This document shows, piece by piece, positions 8,522-17,531 of a stretch of 64,000 nt of DNA (positions are counted from its first letter, which is position 1; the number at the start of each line of letters is the position of its first letter). A model generated the notes under the pieces. That model was not told the DNA's origin, searched no databases, and saw nothing but the letters and a program-made list of their open reading frames with translations. The stretch covers positions 147,210-211,209 of the forward strand of contig NZ_JMLV01000005.1 in the NCBI RefSeq assembly GCF_000686045.1, written 5' to 3'. Source of the stretch: Fodinicurvata fenggangensis DSM 21160. GTDB lineage: Bacteria > Pseudomonadota > Alphaproteobacteria > Kiloniellales > DSM-21159. Position numbers and translations under genes: made by a program.

Positions 8522-9519
8522 GCGATGACGCAATCCTGAAGGTTACCCAACTGCGCAAGACGTTTGACAGTCGAAGCGGTTTCCTGGGCCGCAAGGCCAA
8601 GGTTCATGCTCTTGACGGCATCTCTTTCGAAGTCAAGGCCGGTGAAGCCTATGGCCTGGTCGGCGAGTCCGGCTGCGGGAAGTCCACGGCCGGTCGTGCG
8701 CTCCTGCGACTGATCGAGCCCGATTCCGGAGAGGTGGAGTTCAAGGGCCAATCTGTCACCTCCGCTTCCAAGCGACACTTGCGTGAATTGAGACGGCATA
8801 TACAGATCATCTTCCAGGATCCCTATGCGTCCTTGAATCCGAAACAGCTGGTTGGGGACCTGTTGGCAGAGCCGCTGAAGGTCCACAAGATCGTCACCGA
8901 TGCCGAGATACCCGAGCGCGTTGCAAGCCTGCTGACGAGCGTGGGCTTGCCTGCTGAAGCGGCGACAAAGTACCCGCATGAATTCAGTGGTGGCCAGAGG
9001 CAGCGTATCGGTATCGCCCGGGCCCTGGCTCTGGAATCCGAGTTCATTGTCGCGGACGAGGCGGTTTCGGCACTGGATGTCTCCATTCAGGCGCAGATTC
9101 TGCTGCTGCTTCAGAAGCTCCAGGCCGAACGAAATCTCAGTTTCCTTTTCATTACCCATGACCTGGGCGTCCTGCGCTATTTCTGCCAACGCGGCAGCGT
9201 CATGTATCTGGGGCGTCTGGTGGAGAGCGGTCCGACCCGTGACATGCTGGATCGGCCCCTGCATCCCTATACACGGATGCTGAGAGAGGCCTCACCTTCG
9301 CCGGATCCGAAAACTGCGCGTGCCACGGTCAAAGTGGCCGGAGAGGTGCCATCTCCGCTCGATCCCCCCCAGGGATGTCATTTCCACCCACGTTGCCCGA
9401 AGGCAATGCCGCATTGCCGTGAAGTTTATCCCGAAATGCGCGAAGTGGAACCCGGCCGGCACGTGGCCTGCCACCTGCATGATCCTTCAGTGATGGGTGA
9501 ACAGGTGGAGGGTGTCTGA
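8518..9519 (+). CDS. ABC transporter ATP-binding protein, DppF-like
   Basis: A 333-residue ATPase, partner of the DppD-like protein. Motifs are Walker [10 protein letters not shown], the signature FSGGQRQRIGIARAL, Walker B FIVADEAVSALD and the switch FITHDLG. A C-terminal oligo_HPY tail has GCHFHPRCPKAMPHC. An insertion around RSGFLGRKAKVHALDG is typical of the F-type subunit. It is the last transporter gene and is followed after 3 bp by the DAO-type oxidase gene. Confidence 0.93.
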   Translation: MSDDAILKVTQLRKTFDSRSGFLGRKAKVHALDGISFEVKAGEAYGLVGESGCGKSTAGRALLRLIEPDSGEVEFKGQSVTSASKRHLRELRRHIQIIFQDPYASLNPKQLVGDLLAEPLKVHKIVTDAEIPERVASLLTSVGLPAEAATKYPHEFSGGQRQRIGIARALALESEFIVADEAVSALDVSIQAQILLLLQKLQAERNLSFLFITHDLGVLRYFCQRGSVMYLGRLVESGPTRDMLDRPLHPYTRMLREASPSPDPKTARATVKVAGEVPSPLDPPQGCHFHPRCPKAMPHCREVYPEMREVEPGRHVACHLHDPSVMGEQVEGV

Positions 9520-9522
9520 GGC

Positions 9523-10860
9523 ATGGCTGCAGATGACTTGGGACACATTCCCTGGGAGCAGGAAGATTGCATATGGTGGCGCTCCGCACCCAAAGGACCG
9601 GAACTCCAGTCCCTGCAAGAAACAGTTACTTGTGAAGTTGCCATTGTTGGCGGTGGTTATACCGGACTGAGTACGGCGATCGACCTGGCGCGCACAGGTG
9701 TTGAGTGTGTCGTGCTGGAAGCCAGGCATATCGGTTTCGGAGCTTCAGGCCGCAATGCCGGGCATTGTACACCAACATTTCACCTCACCTCTCCCGATAA
9801 ACTCAGAAAGCGATTGGGAAAGGCAAAGGCGGATCAGTTGACGCACCTGCAGGTGTCCGGGGCGGAACAGGTCTTCTCGTTAATTGAGCGTTACCAGATA
9901 TCCTGTGAAGCAAAGCGCAACGGCTATCTGCGCATCGCTCATGGCCCCCACCGGCTTTCGGAGCTATCGGAGAAAAAGGAACTCTACGAGTCCTTGGGCC
10001 TGGAAGGCGAGATTCTCGACGCGGCTGCAGCACGGGAACTGTCGGGATCGCCACGGGCCCATGGCGGCTGGCTTCTGAAAGGTGCAGGACACCTGAACCC
10101 CACTGCCTATGCACGTGGGTTGGCGCGTGCGGCCCTTCAGGAAGGTGCGCAACTCTTTCAGGACTCGCCGGTTACAAATCTTGCGCGCCAGGCCGAAGGT
10201 TGGAAACTGCAGACACCGCATGGGGGTGTCGTTGCACGAAAAGTCCTTCTGGCAACGGGAGCCTATGCCGTAGGGCCTGCCAAAGAGTTGTTGCAGGGCG
10301 CAACCTATCCCGTCCCGATCATGGGCTTTGCGAGCGCCCCGCTGCCCGCGGAAACGCGGCACACCGTTCTTCCGGGGGATCAGACTCTCGTTGATACGCA
10401 CAAGGATCCTATCCTCTACAAGTGGACAGACGATAACAGGCTGGTCACGACAGCCTATCCAAAGGGACGTATCGGTCGCGACCCAGAGGTGACAGCAAGG
10501 TGGCTCGAGGACCGTACCAGCTGGATGTTCCCACAGATTGAGTCAATCCGGTTCCAGCATCCCTGGTCGGGCCGGCTGGATGCCCAGCCTTTGACTTTGC
10601 CGCAGGTCCATTGGCTGGACGAGAACTTATGGGCCTGTATCGGGTTTTCAGGGCGAGGGGTTCCCACTGCAAGTGCTGCAGGGGTGGAGTTGGGGCGTCT
10701 TTTGACCGGGACGACAGCGGATGACATTGCCCTGCCAGTGCGCAAGGGGGTGAACCGCTCTGCCGGGCGGCTTGCGTTCCTGCACGCCGCCTTCATGACC
10801 TGGAACCGGACAAAAGACTGGCTTGCGGATCGCCTGCACGGAGGCGAGACTTTCGAGTGA
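9523..10860 (+). CDS. FAD-dependent oxidoreductase, DAO/PuuB (OrdL)-like
   Basis: A 445-residue flavoprotein of the DAO superfamily. The FAD motif CEVAIVGGGYTGLSTAIDLARTG is near residues 37-59, followed by GFGASGRNAGHC, which is typical of gamma-glutamylputrescine oxidase-like proteins. The C terminus carries the IGFSGRGVPTASAAG second FAD contact. The N-terminal WWRSAP segment also fits the PuuB/OrdL group. It is placed after the importer and before the regulator, so it likely oxidises an amine or N-substituted amino acid formed in the same pathway. The exact substrate is unknown. Confidence 0.88.
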   Translation: MAADDLGHIPWEQEDCIWWRSAPKGPELQSLQETVTCEVAIVGGGYTGLSTAIDLARTGVECVVLEARHIGFGASGRNAGHCTPTFHLTSPDKLRKRLGKAKADQLTHLQVSGAEQVFSLIERYQISCEAKRNGYLRIAHGPHRLSELSEKKELYESLGLEGEILDAAAARELSGSPRAHGGWLLKGAGHLNPTAYARGLARAALQEGAQLFQDSPVTNLARQAEGWKLQTPHGGVVARKVLLATGAYAVGPAKELLQGATYPVPIMGFASAPLPAETRHTVLPGDQTLVDTHKDPILYKWTDDNRLVTTAYPKGRIGRDPEVTARWLEDRTSWMFPQIESIRFQHPWSGRLDAQPLTLPQVHWLDENLWACIGFSGRGVPTASAAGVELGRLLTGTTADDIALPVRKGVNRSAGRLAFLHAAFMTWNRTKDWLADRLHGGETFE

Positions 10861-10894
10861 TTTTTCCGGTCCGGTAACTGTAGGGGCAAATCAG

Positions 10895-11704
10895 GTGTCT
10901 GTTCAGGTAATAGAGCGTGCCGTTGCAGTGCTTGATGCTGTGGCGTCTGCCGAGGGAGCTCCCTGTCGCCTGCGCGAGATTGTCGCGCGGACCGGCCTGA
11001 ACAGGGCGACGGCCTATCGCATCGTACGGACCCTCGTAGATCAGGGGCTGCTGGCCATGGGTGAGGACAAGCGGAGCTATTATCTGGGGCTTACCTTTCT
11101 AACCTGGGGCGCGACAGCTAGCAATAGATCCCACCTGAGGGAACTGGCCAGGCCGAGCCTGCTTCGGCTTGCTGGGCAGTTTGGAGACAGCTTCTTTCTC
11201 TTCGTGCCGGATGGATACGACGTGGTCTGTCTCGATATCTGCGATGGCGATTATCCGGTGCGCAGCTATACCAGAGGTATTGGAGGGAGGGTGCCTCTTG
11301 GCCTTGGCCAAGCCTCTATTGCCATCCTGGCGCGCATGACGAAGGCAGAACAGGACGAGATCATCTCACATAATCTTCCCATCCTGGAACGGGAATACGG
11401 GATAGACCGAGAACGATTGCTGAACGAGTTGCTGCAGGTTTGTGATAGCGGATTTGCGCGCGGAACTGGCAGTCGTGTGCTTCCGGAGTACACAGGCTTG
11501 GGGGTCGCTGTGCGTGATCGCAACGATCATCCTGTGGCCGCCATCAGCTGTTGCGTCCTGACCAGTCGCCTGTCGGAAAGCAAGCGTGACTTGATGAAAT
11601 CAAAACTGGCGGAAGAGGCCATGGTTATCATGCGCGGAGTCAACCCGCTTGATCCCATGGTCGGCCGCGCTTCGGTCAACTTTGTAAGTAACGCTCTGAA
11701 CTGA
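10895..11704 (+). CDS. IclR-family transcriptional regulator
   Basis: A 269-residue regulator with an N-terminal winged helix-turn-helix (CRLREIVARTGLNRATAYRIVRTLVDQGLL) and a C-terminal ligand-binding IclR domain containing the conserved stretch RGIGGRVPLGLGQASIAILA. The start is taken as GTG 10895, which has AGGGG at 10882-10886. An in-frame TTG at 10823 would lie inside the oxidase gene. It follows the oxidase by 34 bp, so it is probably in the operon and probably controls it. A candidate operator lies at 286-335. Confidence 0.88.
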   Translation: MSVQVIERAVAVLDAVASAEGAPCRLREIVARTGLNRATAYRIVRTLVDQGLLAMGEDKRSYYLGLTFLTWGATASNRSHLRELARPSLLRLAGQFGDSFFLFVPDGYDVVCLDICDGDYPVRSYTRGIGGRVPLGLGQASIAILARMTKAEQDEIISHNLPILEREYGIDRERLLNELLQVCDSGFARGTGSRVLPEYTGLGVAVRDRNDHPVAAISCCVLTSRLSESKRDLMKSKLAEEAMVIMRGVNPLDPMVGRASVNFVSNALN

Positions 11705-11897
11705 GCAACTTGCTGATTGCGTTCATTTGCCTTGTCAGACTGGACCTTAATGCGTCCAGCTTTTGCCCTTAGCACTGCGCAGGGAACAATCAAGGAGTTG
11801 GGCGTTTAAGGTTGCTTTCCTTAGCGCTCTGACCGGGAGCATTTGCATAACACGATTGCCTCAGGCCGAAGTTTCTGATGTCTGTCTTCCATGGACG

Positions 11898-14800
11898 TCA
11901 GATCAGGTGCTGTTCTCGTGAAGTCTCCACGAACTCACGGCTGTCTGGTGCATCCGTTTCGATCCCCCACTCGGTTGTGGTGGGAGTCTTCTCCTGCAGA
12001 AGTGCCGCCATCTCGGTGATGGTGGGGGCCTCGAAGACGTCGCGCATGGAGAGGTCGATGCTGAAGGCCGTGCGGACTTGCGAGACCAGCTGCATGGCGA
12101 GCAGCGAGTGCCCGCCCAGTGCGAAGAAGCTTTCGTGGACGCTGCGCACCGGGCGCTCCAGGATCTCTGCCCAGATGGTGCACAGGCGTTCTTCCTCAGG
12201 GGTGGAGGGCGCGGCATCCGTATCTGTCGCCTCTCCCAGTTTTGGTTGGTGCTCGGCGAGCGCCATACGGTCGATCTTGCCCGAAGAAAGACGTGGCAGT
12301 TCTGCGTGTTGCACGAAGGATGTCGGCACCATATGGCCGGGCAGGCGGTTTGCGAGCGCTGTTCGCAGCATCTGGTCCGAGGCTTCTTCCTGTCCATGTC
12401 TGGTTACCACATGCAATACGAGATAGGCGCCGCTGGTGTCCCGGGTCAGAGTTGCGGCACAGTCTGATACCTCCGGAAGGTCCCGGGCTGCGGCCTCGAC
12501 CTCGCCCAGTTCCACGCGAAAACCATTCACTTGCACCTGGTCGTCCAGACGGCCGAGGAACTCCAGGTTCCCGTCAGGCAGCCAGCGGCAGAGATCACCG
12601 GTACGGTAGAGCCGCGCCCCGGCTTTTACGGAAAAGGGGTCAGGGACAAAGCGCCCGGCCGACAACTCTGGCCGACCGAGATAGCCATCAGCCAGGAACG
12701 GCCCGCCGATATGAAGTTCGCCCTCGGCGCCATGCGGTTGCGGGCGCCCATGCCTGTCGAGGATATGAAGCTGCCGGCCAGGTGTCGGCCGTCCTATGGG
12801 CAGAGTGCGCCGGGCACCGGCTGTCGATTCATGGCCCTTTGACGGCCCGGTTGCCTCGAAGATTGTCGTTGTGATGACCGCCTCGGTTGGGCCGTAGGCG
12901 TTCAGAAGCCGCACGCCTGCTGCCTCGGCCGCCGGAACCACGGTGTTGTCCAGGATATCGCCGCCGGAGATCAGGAGGCGCAACGCACTGCCGGCAAGCG
13001 GTGGCAGGTCTGACCATGCCGCGACCCACTGCGCAAGATAGGCAGGCGGCAGGTTGGCGACCGAAATGCCTTCTGCCAGCACCTTGTCGTGCAGTTCCTC
13101 CGGCGTCCAGAGGGTATCGTCGCGTACAACCACCCCGGCGCCGCAGATGAACGCCCCCATCATCGTTTCCAGGGAGGCGTCGAAGGCCAAGGATGAGAAG
13201 GCGAGCACGACATCCTCCGGGGACATCTCATAGAGGTCGCACATACCCAGTATGTGACCCGCAATGGCCGAATGGCTGACCTGCACGCCTTTCGGCGTGC
13301 CTGTCGACCCCGAAGTGTAGATGACATAGGCGGGACCCTCGGGATCGGGCCCGATCGGACGTGAACTCGCGGAAGGCTTTGCCTCGATTTCATCCAGTGC
13401 GACTGTTGGAAGGTCGAGGGCGGCCTTCAGCCGTGGCGCCAGGTCGCTATCCGTCAGGACCGCGTAGGCGCCGCAATCCGCAGCCATGAAGGCAAGTCGA
13501 GCGTCGGGATAATCGGGCTCTGCCGGAACATAGACTCCGCCCGCGCGCCAGATGCCGAGAATCCCGGCAATTGCCGCCGGTGTGCGGTGTGCAGCGTGCA
13601 GCACGGGATGTCCGGGCTGGACACCTGCATTGGCAAGTGCGGCGGCGATGCGCTCTGCCCGGCATAACAGTTCGCCATAGCGCCAACGCTCGGCGCCCTG
13701 GACGAGCGCGATGGCATCCGGTGTTTCCTCTGCCTGTTGGGCAATCAGATCGAACAGAGTCCGGCCGCCGGCTGTGGGAGCGTCCGCGCCCGTTCCGTGA
13801 CGTGCCAGCAGTTTGCGCTCCTCCGGCGGACGGATATCCAGATCGCCGATGGGAAGCTGGGGCGTTTCCAGCATGGCCGTCAGGACATGAACGAGCCGTG
13901 CTTGCAGGGCGCGCACCTCGTCTCTGTCAAGGAAGGCCAGATTGTGCATGAAGGCCAGACGAACGTCGCCCGTGGTCTGGAAATCACGGACCTGAAGGGT
14001 CAGCGGCATCTGCTCGCAGCCGTTGTCCAGCGGAACGACATGGACTGTCTCGCCATCAAGATTAAGCGTGTAGTCCAGGTTGGTGTAGGACAGCGTGATG
14101 TCGAACAGCTTGCCGTCGGGCCGTTCTGCTGCGTCGCTGAGGCGGTATATCTCGTCGGCTGGCAGGCGGCGGTGGCGATAGATCCGGCGCAGGGCCCGGC
14201 TTGTGTGGGCAAGCAAATCGTCAAGGCTGGCGGCCGGATCGACGGCAATCTCGACAGGCGCTGTGCTGGCAAAGAGACCGACCGTTTGCTTGGCGACCTG
14301 CCCACGTCGGTTGGCAAGCGGCACACCGAAGGTGACCGTCTCGCGGTCCTCGGTACGGGCATAGATGCAGGCAAAAGCGCCAAGCAGCAGGTGCTGAAAC
14401 GACAGGCTGCGCGCCGCAGCATGTGCTTGCAGCCGGTCGTAGAAGGCACGCGAGAGCATCAGGTCGAGGACATCGCTCGGCGGCATCTTTCCCGGATAGG
14501 TCGCAGCATGCCGGCGCGGCAGCAGCGGTTCCTGGACTTGGCCTATCTCTTCACGCCAGAATTCGCGATCGGCCTCGTAGGCCTTGGATGCGAGGTATTC
14601 GGTATCGTCTGCAACAGCCTGGCTGTAACTGAAAGGCGGCGCCATCGGTTCGTCGTTATAGGCAGCCGCGATTTCCTGCACCAGCAGAGCACTGCCATAG
14701 CCGTCGATTGCGATGTGATGCACAGCGAAGGACCAGAAGGTCTGGGTGTCGCCGTGGCACAGCTCGAAACGGTAGAGCGGTCCGCCGTCGAGCGGGATCG

Positions 14801-15125
14801 GCACAGGGAAGGCCCGCTTAAGATAGGCTAGGGCTGCTGCGTCACCTGCCTCTCGGAAATCATGTACGGTGAGAACCGGTGCCGAAGGCGGTTCCGCGAT
14901 CTCCTGCCAGGGCCCGGTCTCGTCCTGGCGGATGACGACGCGCAGTCCATCGTTGCGCGCCAGGACCTGGCGGATCGCCTTGTCGAGTCGCTCCGGGCAG
15001 ACGGACCGGCAGTCGTAGTATCCCCCCACGACGTAACAGGGTGCGTCTGCGTGCAGAATCTGGTCGAAAAAGATCGATCTTTGCTGTGTCGTCAGCTCCA
15101 GACCGTAGGTCCCCGTCGACATCAT
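11898..15125 (-). CDS. Nonribosomal peptide synthetase, single C-A-T module
   Basis: A 1075-residue NRPS read leftward. The condensation domain (about 1-430) has the intact catalytic motif HHIAIDG near residue 136. The adenylation domain (about 450-960) has YVIYTSGSTGTPKGV (a3), FDASLETMMGA (a4) and NAYGPTEAVIT (a5). The carrier domain follows, with FFALGGHSLL near residue 1010. There is no thioesterase or epimerase domain, so the product must be passed to another protein. The specificity residues read by eye against GrsA are D-A-E-N-I-G-A-I-T-K; the acidic residue at position 239 hints at a basic amino acid, but this is weak. It is transcribed away from the rest of the assembly line and shares a 582-bp divergent region. 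Confidence 0.93.
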   Translation of the reverse strand: MMSTGTYGLELTTQQRSIFFDQILHADAPCYVVGGYYDCRSVCPERLDKAIRQVLARNDGLRVVIRQDETGPWQEIAEPPSAPVLTVHDFREAGDAAALAYLKRAFPVPIPLDGGPLYRFELCHGDTQTFWSFAVHHIAIDGYGSALLVQEIAAAYNDEPMAPPFSYSQAVADDTEYLASKAYEADREFWREEIGQVQEPLLPRRHAATYPGKMPPSDVLDLMLSRAFYDRLQAHAAARSLSFQHLLLGAFACIYARTEDRETVTFGVPLANRRGQVAKQTVGLFASTAPVEIAVDPAASLDDLLAHTSRALRRIYRHRRLPADEIYRLSDAAERPDGKLFDITLSYTNLDYTLNLDGETVHVVPLDNGCEQMPLTLQVRDFQTTGDVRLAFMHNLAFLDRDEVRALQARLVHVLTAMLETPQLPIGDLDIRPPEERKLLARHGTGADAPTAGGRTLFDLIAQQAEETPDAIALVQGAERWRYGELLCRAERIAAALANAGVQPGHPVLHAAHRTPAAIAGILGIWRAGGVYVPAEPDYPDARLAFMAADCGAYAVLTDSDLAPRLKAALDLPTVALDEIEAKPSASSRPIGPDPEGPAYVIYTSGSTGTPKGVQVSHSAIAGHILGMCDLYEMSPEDVVLAFSSLAFDASLETMMGAFICGAGVVVRDDTLWTPEELHDKVLAEGISVANLPPAYLAQWVAAWSDLPPLAGSALRLLISGGDILDNTVVPAAEAAGVRLLNAYGPTEAVITTTIFEATGPSKGHESTAGARRTLPIGRPTPGRQLHILDRHGRPQPHGAEGELHIGGPFLADGYLGRPELSAGRFVPDPFSVKAGARLYRTGDLCRWLPDGNLEFLGRLDDQVQVNGFRVELGEVEAAARDLPEVSDCAATLTRDTSGAYLVLHVVTRHGQEEASDQMLRTALANRLPGHMVPTSFVQHAELPRLSSGKIDRMALAEHQPKLGEATDTDAAPSTPEEERLCTIWAEILERPVRSVHESFFALGGHSLLAMQLVSQVRTAFSIDLSMRDVFEAPTITEMAALLQEKTPTTTEWGIETDAPDSREFVETSREQHLI

Positions 15126-15707
15126 TCTCCATGTCCTCTGCAGGTCGGGTTATGAAATGACTTCTGATCGTCCGCACATGGCGACCAGCCTTGACCTGAT
15201 CGTGTTAACAAAGGGTTCATCGCTTTTGCAACGGCCGGTGGAGAGGTGAAAAGTCCTGAAACGATGTTTCGCGAATAGAGTGGCTTCTGATTGTCACTTT
15301 CAGAAATGGATGCATCCTTCTCTCGGCCGTGAGAAACGCTCTGGATGGTTTGCCAAGCTGTCAATGACAGGCATACTAGTGGTGTGAGCGGCAGCTCGAT
15401 TCCAACGCAGCCATTTTCGCAAACGGCCTCTATCAGCAACCTACTCTTTCAAGTTATGTCCAGAGAGGGACAGCGTCCAGGGAGGAGCTGTCTTCAAGGT
15501 AGGCCTACCGAAAGTTACAAAGGCTCTCGTGGATTTAGCCAAATTGGATCATGTTGCAGCTTGCAATAGCGTAGCAATGGGAGGCATATTTGCCTCAAAA
15601 TTGTTCTTGGGTCTGTCACACAAATACATTTGAGACGCAAACCTTGCGCAAAAAACAAGCAGGGATTGAAAGACTCTTGGTGAAAGTTCGCTGTTGAGGG
15701 CAAGGCA
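15126..15707. promoter_or_regulatory. 582-bp divergent intergenic region of the NRPS locus
   Basis: This gap separates the leftward C-A-T gene from the rightward synthetase genes, so promoters for both must lie here or nearby. It has lower GC than its flanks, especially 15540-15670. A weak inverted repeat TTGC-N9-GCAA lies near 15560-15577. I see no convincing Fur box, sigma-54 site, riboswitch or regulator gene. GAGGG precedes the TTG start at 15708. Confidence 0.4.
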
Positions 15708-17531
15708 TTGAAAGCGCATAAGGTGCAGCAGTCCAGGGGGGTAGCCGACGCGGAGGAGAGTGAAAAATTCAATCTGACAACACCTCAAGCGGGTATCTGG
15801 CTGGATTGGAACAAGGGCTGCGATCCCTCCAGCTACAATATCTGCAATGTCATCCCCTTCGATGGTCGCCTTGATGTAGATGCACTATGGCGGGCCGTTG
15901 TGCAGGCAGATCGTGAGAACGACGCCCTGCGGCTGCGTTTTTCCAATGAAGATGGAGAGGTTACCCAGTCCTTTGCCGCCGCGTGCAGACCGACCGATTT
16001 CAGTGTGATTGACCTTCGCTATTCCGATGATGCCGAGGCGGCTGCCTACCGGGAAATCGATGCCACCCGAACACACCTGCTGGATCCGGAAAAGGGCTTC
16101 CTCTGTCGTCACCGCCTGCTGCGTCTGGGAGATGAAAGCTATTGGTGGGTCCGGGTGTACCACCATCTGGTTTGTGACGGTTTCGCCGGGCATCTATTGG
16201 CCGACCGCGTTTCGGAAATCTATCGCGCACTTCGCTCAGGTGACGCCATTTCCGAATGTTCTTTTCGCTCCTATCGCGATTTCATCACATCGGATGCACG
16301 TTATTCCGAGGGCAAATCCTACGAGCGTGCGCTTGCCTATTGGAAGGAACGCCTGAAAGACGACAGGACGGTCACACGTTTTTCTGCACGTGCAGACACC
16401 ATGGCCTCACGACACACACAGTTTCCGCAAAGCCTGAGCAACGCCGAGCTGGATGCCATAAATGCGGCTGCCAGGACATGCGGCACCTCACCGGCCTCGC
16501 TGATGATGGGGATATTTGCGGTGCTGCTCGCTCGGATGTCCGGGGAAAGCCATCCGATCCTGACCCTGTCGCTGCTTAACCGGATTGGCCGGGATGAGCG
16601 CAACACGCCGGGGGCATTCTCCTGTGTCATGCCATTCGACATCAACCTGGGCACGCATCAAAGCTTTTCCGAACTGGCCAAGGATATCTTTACCCGTGCA
16701 CGCCGGGATGTCCGGCACATTCGCTTCGGTCCGGTTCGCATGCGTGCGGAGCGCCTGGGGCCCAAGAGCCTGGCGGGGGGAGGGGCCTTCTTCAACAGTC
16801 TCGATTCCATGACGCCCTTGGATTTCGATGGCGTCAGGGCCAAGCGGATGAATATCTATAACGCGCCGGTTAATGACTTGGGGCTCGTCTATTTTGTCCA
16901 GGCGCTCAGCGAGAGCGAGAACGAAGCCGAACTGATCTGGCAGTACAATGCCAGCCGGCTGGATCGCGAAACTGTTGAAGGGATTGCTGCGCGCTTCCGT
17001 CGTCTTCTCAATGCGGTCATCACCGATCCGGAACAGGACATCGCTGCCGTTGCCGAAATTGTGACGGAGGATCTGGACGAACTGCATCTGAGTGATGGCG
17101 ATAGTCTGCTCTGGGAGGGGGAGCAGGAACAGCCGCCGATGATGCCGCCTTCACAATTGCCCCCGACCGACAAGCTGCACGAACGTCAACTTGCGGAAAA
17201 AATCAAGAAGATCTGGGTTGATCTCATCGAGACCGACGACATTCCGGCCGATACGGATCTTTTCGAGATCGGCGCGCATTCGCTTCTTGTCCCGCGTGCC
17301 CAGTATAGGCTGAGCGAACTGATCGGCCGAAAGATCTTGGCGGTCGAGGTTTTCGAACACCGCACCATCAATGCGCTTGCAAGGCACCTGATGAGATCAG
17401 CCGGGCAGGGGGTGCAACCTGCCAACAGGCTGGCCGGTGTACTGGAAACCGGGCCTCAAGAAGCTGTGGAACAGCTGTCGAGGGCAGCAACACTGAGTGA
17501 CTCGCCCAAGCGTGAACACGGGGCGCTGTAA
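15708..17531 (+). CDS. NRPS condensation-carrier (C-T) didomain protein
   Basis: A 607-residue protein with one condensation domain (about 22-450, HHLVCDG at residues 152-158) and one carrier domain (about 490-570). The carrier motif is LFEIGAHSLL, with serine 525 as the phosphopantetheine site; the usual second glycine of GGHS is alanine. No adenylation domain is present, so its carrier must be loaded in trans, perhaps by the leftward C-A-T protein or another A domain. The start is TTG 15708 with GAGGG 8 bp upstream; a GTG at 15723 is an alternative. The stop overlaps the megasynthase ATG (17531), so both are co-translated. The C domain could be a starter (acylating) domain, but this cannot be decided by eye. 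Confidence 0.88.
   Translation: MKAHKVQQSRGVADAEESEKFNLTTPQAGIWLDWNKGCDPSSYNICNVIPFDGRLDVDALWRAVVQADRENDALRLRFSNEDGEVTQSFAAACRPTDFSVIDLRYSDDAEAAAYREIDATRTHLLDPEKGFLCRHRLLRLGDESYWWVRVYHHLVCDGFAGHLLADRVSEIYRALRSGDAISECSFRSYRDFITSDARYSEGKSYERALAYWKERLKDDRTVTRFSARADTMASRHTQFPQSLSNAELDAINAAARTCGTSPASLMMGIFAVLLARMSGESHPILTLSLLNRIGRDERNTPGAFSCVMPFDINLGTHQSFSELAKDIFTRARRDVRHIRFGPVRMRAERLGPKSLAGGGAFFNSLDSMTPLDFDGVRAKRMNIYNAPVNDLGLVYFVQALSESENEAELIWQYNASRLDRETVEGIAARFRRLLNAVITDPEQDIAAVAEIVTEDLDELHLSDGDSLLWEGEQEQPPMMPPSQLPPTDKLHERQLAEKIKKIWVDLIETDDIPADTDLFEIGAHSLLVPRAQYRLSELIGRKILAVEVFEHRTINALARHLMRSAGQGVQPANRLAGVLETGPQEAVEQLSRAATLSDSPKREHGAL

Noticed and set aside
10823..10894. TTG start for the IclR gene inside the oxidase gene
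   Set aside because: The GTG at 10895 has a better ribosome-binding site and gives a normal IclR N terminus.
13737..14831. Open frame of 364 codons on the plus strand
   Set aside because: Antisense to the condensation domain of the leftward NRPS; no motifs.
15126..15707. Possible Fur box for a siderophore promoter
   Set aside because: I searched by eye for GATAATGATAATCATTATC-like sequence on both strands and found no acceptable match.
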